Source of the DNA: Physcomitrium patens
Taxonomy: Eukaryota > Streptophyta > Bryopsida > Funariales > Funariaceae
DNA: 64,000 bases
Direction: 5' to 3'
Assembly (NCBI RefSeq): GCF_000002425.4
Contig: NC_037275.1
Span: 9,968,533-10,032,532, forward strand
Positions 58,756 to 64,000 of the stretch are shown piece by piece. A program made the translations under genes and the position numbers. Numbering within the stretch: the stretch's first letter is position 1; each line of letters starts with the position of its first letter. Under the pieces are notes generated by a model. It saw only the letters and a program-made list of their open reading frames with translations. It was not told where the DNA came from and made no database searches.

Positions 58756-61700
58756 ATGGATCATGTTGATGCTCCCAGATTAACCGATACGTCCGAGATA
58801 GGGGAGATAATAATGGACGACTCTCCTGAAAGTGATGACTCACCGATGGCCCCTCCTCTCACCAGAAGGCTTTCATCTACCTCCCGTGCACAAGGTTAGT
58901 GATTGTGGCATGAGCTGTACTTATGTACCTCTAAGATTCTGACACTCAGGCTCTTGTGAGCTTAGGAATTCATTTGTGAGGATATGAAACTTGCAATCAT
59001 GGATTGAACCGAATGTTAAGTAGGGAATGTTGAAGCAGCTGGTGATACGTCTCGGCCATTTTGTTTCATGCGAAGTTGTCTCTAGGGTTTTCTCCCTCTT
59101 ACTTGATAACCAAGCATTGTGAGGCATCCGCTCTCATCTTGGTAGCTTTTGATATGAAGTACATCAAGAGAGCGCAAATTTGCGAGTTGAATCTAGATGC
59201 ATGAGTTTCTTCTCGTTCTCCTATTCTTTTGAGTATAATTAGGTGTAATGAAGCCATTTTTTTTTTTTAATTTCTAATTTTAATTTTTAATATATATAGT
59301 TGCGATCTTGGACAGAGTCAACCTTGCATCCGTTATACCTTCCAACAAATGAAGACGCTTGTGTTTGGTGCTGCAGAAAATATGAAGAAGTTTTTTACCA
59401 GCGCTTCGAGAACTATATCAAATGCTGTACAAAGAAATCATGAAGAACTTAAGGATTCAGAGGATCTGATAGAGGAAGAAATTCCGATTCTTGCCGAGTT
59501 GGGACCCGCTGCATTATTTAGATACCACTTGAATGATTGGCTGCAGATTGTGCTTGTCATTCTACTTTGGCTTCTTTGCTTTTTGGTTCCTCCATTCCAA
59601 CGTCATGTAGGAGAAAAGAACTTCGCAACTCCGGAGTTAAGATATCCGTTTAAATCTAACACTATTCCTTTCCAAGCTGTGCCGGTAATGATGCCGATCT
59701 CCTCTTTTTTCCCCGCGGATTTATGTTGGTTTTCTTTATCGCTCCCTCCATATACATATAGCTCACCCCCCTTTCTCTTCTTCACCCTTTTTTATGTTTA
59801 CTTTTATTCTTTTTTCTTTCCCTTTGGATGGGATTATATTATTTGCAGTAGAATGAACCTAGTCGTTCTAAGCTCGGAGTGTTCTGAGCAGGTGATTGCC
59901 GTATTTGTACCTTTGGTTGTTATCGTGGGAATCTTCATCAAAAGGAGGAATTTTCGAGATTTGCATCATGCTCTATTGGGTTCGTCTCTTTAAGCTTAGA
60001 CCTGGCATGTCTAACACTATACTTCTGATATTCAATCCCAATTAATTTAAAAAAAATATATAATTTCTATCTTTTTGTGTAAGTATACTTATCCTTCGCT
60101 TTCTGCGAGGATGTGGACACTTGCCTGCTGGAATGACATTTTAAATATTTTTTTTTCCTTTTGCTCTTTTGGCTGTAGGTCTGTTAACCGCTGTTGCGCT
60201 CACAGCACTGATAACAGATGCCGTGAAAGTTGGGATCGGACGACCTCGTCCTCACTTTTATGCTCGATGCTTTGGGGGCACTCTCGCCCAACCTGTATGT
60301 TGGCTTTTACTCTTTACTTGATCTCTCTAACCCATCATTAGCAGACAATTTGGATCCACCAGATTCAGAGAAAGACAAGAACACTAATATCTGCTTCTAC
60401 TAACTCGGGCTTGTTCTACACAATCGCTCATCAATCTACTAACCACAAGATGCTTCTGGAAGGTTTTTCATTTAATTTTTGGGTACCTTGTTATATTCTA
60501 ATGCCTCTCGTGAATTGATTGCAGAATTACGATCCAGTAACCGGGAACGTCATCTGTGTTGCAACTGCTAAAGAAATGAAGGAAGCATACAAGAGTTTTC
60601 CAAGCGGACATACCTCATGTAATCACTCCTCACTGACTGTGGTTGTTTTAGTGAAGTAACCTTGGTGGTGCTCGTAATTGTGTGTTGAGGTGGATACATT
60701 TGACGCACTTCTGAACTTCCTACCTTGGTATAGAAGTTTTAGATATGTCACTGCTTCATACATCTGACAATTTATATCCTGTTGCAGGGACTTTTGCTGG
60801 TCTGAGTTACCTGGCAATGTACATGGCCGGTAAGCTCAGTATCTTCGACCGGAAGGGTCACTCATGGAAGGTTTTACCCATAATTGTGGTAATGCTCTGC
60901 GCCACTTTTGTTGGCGTTACCCGAATTGATGACTACTGGCACCATTGGACTGATGTTTGCACTGGTGCCTCCATTGGTAGGTGCCTTCAGCCATTCATGA
61001 ACTCATTACTGGCCCATATTAACCCTTAATTTTAATTTATCGTAGGTCACATAGTGGTTTTCTAATCTCAAATGGTCCGTCCCCCAAGTCGGTTTATCCA
61101 AGAAGACGAGGTGACATTGTTTTAGATCCGTGTTTACGATGATTGCAACGATCTTTCATGCATTCCTTACCTATTCCATGAAATTAGCAGTTGAGCTCTG
61201 TGCACATCCTCCTCCTACGAGATTAGGGTTTTGTAAGTGGCAATGGTTACTCATATTTTGAAGAGAGACAACAGTTTTTTATTTTTTATTTTTTATTTTT
61301 TTACTTTGAGGTTTAGTAACTCATCTATGTGACGTGGACACGGTTTGGTACCCCACCCACGAATAGTGGACAACCAGGAGTTGTATGCTTTGAAATGCTC
61401 TCTTTTCTCACCTCTTGCTTATATTTTCCTGCAGGAACTTTGACGGCTTACTTCTGCTATCGCCAACACTTCCGAAGCTTATTCGATGATTTACGTAAGC
61501 TTCTCTCATGCTCTCTCTAGCTTGTTTGTTGCTGCTACAGGGATAGCTCACATTAGTGTGAGGGTCTAGACAACTTGGGTTTATCGACAGACATTTGAGG
61601 TGTTGCTTGAATATTGCATGTAAATCTCTATCTTTATTGGTTTTAGTGGTTGGTTTGGTCCATGTCCATAAAAGTTTTAACTTAAGATAATTTAGACTTT

Positions 61701-61981
61701 TCTACGTTTGCATAATTGGCCGTTCAAATGCCAGAGGCTTTGGAGCATTTTTCTGTGCCGCAAACTGTTTTCAAACAGTACTCACATAGTTTTATGGTTT
61801 TGTAGCTCACTCCACTTATGACTACATTCCTGTTGGCTCTGTTCCCCGTGCCACTCAAATTAAATCCAAGCGGTCAGTATCAGCTCCTCCCGAGAATTCT
61901 TCTTTCGACAATTCTTCTTATGACAAAACTTCTTACGACGTTGAGCAAGGTAGAGTGACAGATTCATTCGATCATAAGTAG
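58756..61981 (+). CDS. Lipid phosphate phosphatase (PAP2 family), membrane
   Basis: Eight coding exons: 58756-58894, 59377-59684, 59892-59979, 60179-60294, 60525-60618, 60788-60976, 61435-61494 and 61806-61981. All GT-AG, frame closed, 389 residues. The protein removes phosphate from phosphatidate and related lipid phosphates at a membrane. The catalytic motifs are complete: KVGIGRPRP (Lys195-Pro203), PSGH (243-246) and TRIDDYWHHWTD (293-304), where the usual Ser before Arg is Thr. About six hydrophobic segments are seen, the first at WLQIVLVILLWLLCFLV (about 101-117). The acidic N-terminal extension (DTSEIGEIIMDD, then SRAQ/ENMKKFF across the first junction) and a Ser/Asn-rich tail (about 354-389) are longer than in typical plant members. 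A start at 59349 without splicing is possible but would skip a good donor/acceptor pair. The gene looks intact. Confidence 0.93.
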
Positions 61982-63690
61982 GTGCTGCCAATGAAACAAA
62001 GAGTTTCCTAGTGGCAATGGCGGTGTGGTACAACGTATTTTGCGGAGTCGAATTGTTCCGTTTCAGTTGAGATGTTCTTTTGATTTCATTTCTCCTTCAT
62101 GTAAGAGTGTGAACATATTTGAAGAAAAAACGGAGATATGTAAGTCACCAGTGGGGTTTGGACCCACACCCAACTGTACAGTACTGGTGACTAAACATTG
62201 AGTTTAGCGTCTTAAAATTTTCGGTAATATTCGTAATGTTTTGCATACCTGTCAGTAATGTAGTGAATTGATGCAACAGATGCTTCCTACAGAGGTTTTG
62301 TAGTGACGATGTTGAAGTTACGTATAATGTTCTTCAGATTGTTGTGACAATGTTCCTTAGACTTTCTGTTTGAAACATATTCATCTAGATTTTTTGAGAA
62401 GAGTCTTGTATCTGTTTGTTTGTTTGTTTTATTTTTTGTTTTTTAATATATAGGTTGAAAATCAAATAATTGAAAAAAAAAGGGTAAATCATAGGAACAG
62501 AACTTGTGATTTGAATTTGGTGTAGTGTTATGCACTTTTTTTTTAAGGAGTGTTGTGGACACTGGCAATTCAAGTCAGCATTTGAAATATTTTGTCAATA
62601 AGAAGGTTTTATTAACTCATAAGTTAATCAAACACGCTGTAAATGTTTTTATTTTATTTTATTTTTATTTTTTGATAAATCTTATCAACAGCAATGTAAA
62701 GGTGTATTTATACTTTTCTATGTTTTTAAGAACTATTTGTATATATGAATTGTTAGCTTAGAAGAAAGCAATGCAAGGTGTAGTTCATTGGTAATTGCCG
62801 AAAGGAGCATTGACAGAAATACAATGCAGTAAACAGCTTTCAAGTATTATTTTCCATGTATTATTCCCCTTCATTTAACTAAAATTCTATACTTTTTGCA
62901 ACAATTTGTAAATCACAACTAATCCAAATAATCAAGCTGGATAATGTATTTACCATGGTTACTACCAATGCCGACTAAATTAGTACGTCTGGTAAGTTTT
63001 GGCTTTTATTTTGTGCAAAATATTCTTTGTGTAATCAACAATTGACGGTAAACATTATACCTCTGTAAATTTAATTATTCCATATTGTGTGCTTGATAGA
63101 TCGCACACTTGTACTTCTTTCAAACTTATTAAGCTTTGAGTATGTCAGGAGAATACATTCTTGGACCGCTTGTGTAAGGTACCAAGTGAATTCCTAAATG
63201 CAAACATGACTCCCCTAACTGATAATTACAGATGCTGGTTTGTGTTCTGCCTGGTTATGGTGAAAGAGTCTCTCGTTTGTCTCTAAATTTCTGATTGATG
63301 TTTTTGTAGATGTATTTGTAGGATGAATGAATCTTTGTCTTGGTTCATTATCGATAATACAAGTGAATAAGGCTCACGTGATACAAATTTTCTCTCCAGT
63401 TGTACAGTTTATTTTGGTGTTATTTTTTCAATGTTGTCTATGTATCCTGGGATTCACGTAATGAACAAGGTTAGTCATTCAACAAACATGCATGTTTAGG
63501 TAGTTTCATTAAATGGGCACAGATAACTTGGTCGATCATTTCCTCAGGATTGATTCTGGAAATAAAATGATGATTTATGAAACTGGGACTTCAACGTTGG
63601 AACGAGATAATCCCAAATACGTGCTATTATCGGAGAAAGCTTCGACCTAATGATTGAGACAACAATAAAATTATCACACAACTTCCACTG
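61982..63690. other. 3' flank of the phosphatase gene, no further gene seen
   Basis: Should contain the 3' untranslated region. A B-box-like palindrome GGGGTTTGGACCCAC near 62150 and a segment near 62765-62800 (TAGTTCATTGGTAATTGC, A-box-like) suggest decayed tRNA-derived repeats. Open frames here look like chance. Confidence 0.4.
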
Positions 63691-63759
63691 AGACAATTTC
63701 ATTTATTATCAGAAACGCTACTAACAAATATCGCCGATTACATCGGAAGGTTGGAAGCT

Positions 63760-63825
63760 TCACGTTCCATTGACCCATGTGTCTAGATGAGCTGTCTGTA
63801 CATGAAGGAACACCCTCTGAGGAAT
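63760..63825 (-). CDS. Possible last exon of a minus-strand gene running off the window
   Basis: The minus strand has an acceptor (CAACTATTTCAG ending at 63826) followed by an open frame IPQRVFLHVQTAHLDTWVNG and Thr, then TGA at 63760-63762. An AATAAA signal lies about 55 bp beyond the stop (near 63701). The composition is protein-like but only 21 residues are present, so the family cannot be told and the call is tentative. Confidence 0.3.
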   Translation of the reverse strand: MPQRVFLHVQTAHLDTWVNGT

Positions 63826-64000
63826 CTGAAATAGTTGTGAAAACACATGTACAGTATTTTGTTAAACAGTCTGGTATTAATGCAAATTGATTAGGGACTT
63901 GAGACTTAGCCGGCTGGTTCCTAACTTAAATTGGAAATCCAAATGCTGCAAATATCAAAATTAGCTTCTCGACGACAAAATGAAGTTCGTGTGTTCATGT

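Noticed and set aside
59349..59993. 214-residue single-exon reading of the phosphatase start
   Set aside because: After residue 112 it reads through a clear intron (donor at 59685, acceptor at 59891), and only the spliced frame keeps the family motifs.

Overview
The window is nuclear DNA of a land plant. Three things point there: a split gene for a thylakoid-type signal peptidase, a split plant-type lipid phosphate phosphatase gene, and a broken full-size ABCG (PDR-type) transporter. Introns in the intact genes are short (about 80-750 bp) with GT-AG borders. Combined with very AT-rich repeat blocks between small GC-richer gene islands, this makes a compact seedless plant such as a bryophyte a reasonable guess, but the sequence alone does not fix the species. 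A 100-base run of N at 40052-40151 is an assembly gap.

Layout. 1-11.7 kb holds nested Ty3/gypsy elements in minus orientation, interrupted by solo LTRs of a second family that carry telomere-like CCTAAA-type arrays. 11.7-14.1 kb holds an unrecognised decayed stretch and a broken HARBI1-like (PIF/Harbinger) transposase. 14.1-20.9 kb is a gene island: a possible orphan exon, a conserved-looking plastid protein of unknown function (15860-16636, minus), and a six-exon plastid type I signal peptidase (18258-20619, minus). 21.1-35.7 kb is one Ty1/copia element split by a 9-kb chromovirus (23284-32268, 5-bp target duplication AAGTT). That chromovirus itself contains a solo gypsy LTR, a solo array-bearing LTR, and a Tc1-type DNA transposon (29704-31631) with about 210-bp terminal inverted repeats and a DD34E-spaced transposase relic. 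35.8-42.9 kb is another gypsy element with a nested array LTR. 45.3-52.4 kb is the best preserved chromovirus (target duplication CTTGA), with a nested array LTR and an internally inverted integrase piece. 52.4-56.4 kb is AT-rich with simple repeats and no gene I can see. 56.4-62 kb is a second gene island: the ABCG pseudogene (minus) and an intact eight-coding-exon lipid phosphate phosphatase gene (58756-61981, plus). The right edge may hold the last exon of a minus-strand gene.

The genes do not form a functional unit. The two minus-strand genes of the first island both look plastid-targeted, and the phosphatase is a membrane lipid enzyme. Most of the window records successive insertions. 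Older copies appear to have decayed mainly by C-to-T and G-to-A changes, so nearly every repeat-derived reading frame is full of stops.
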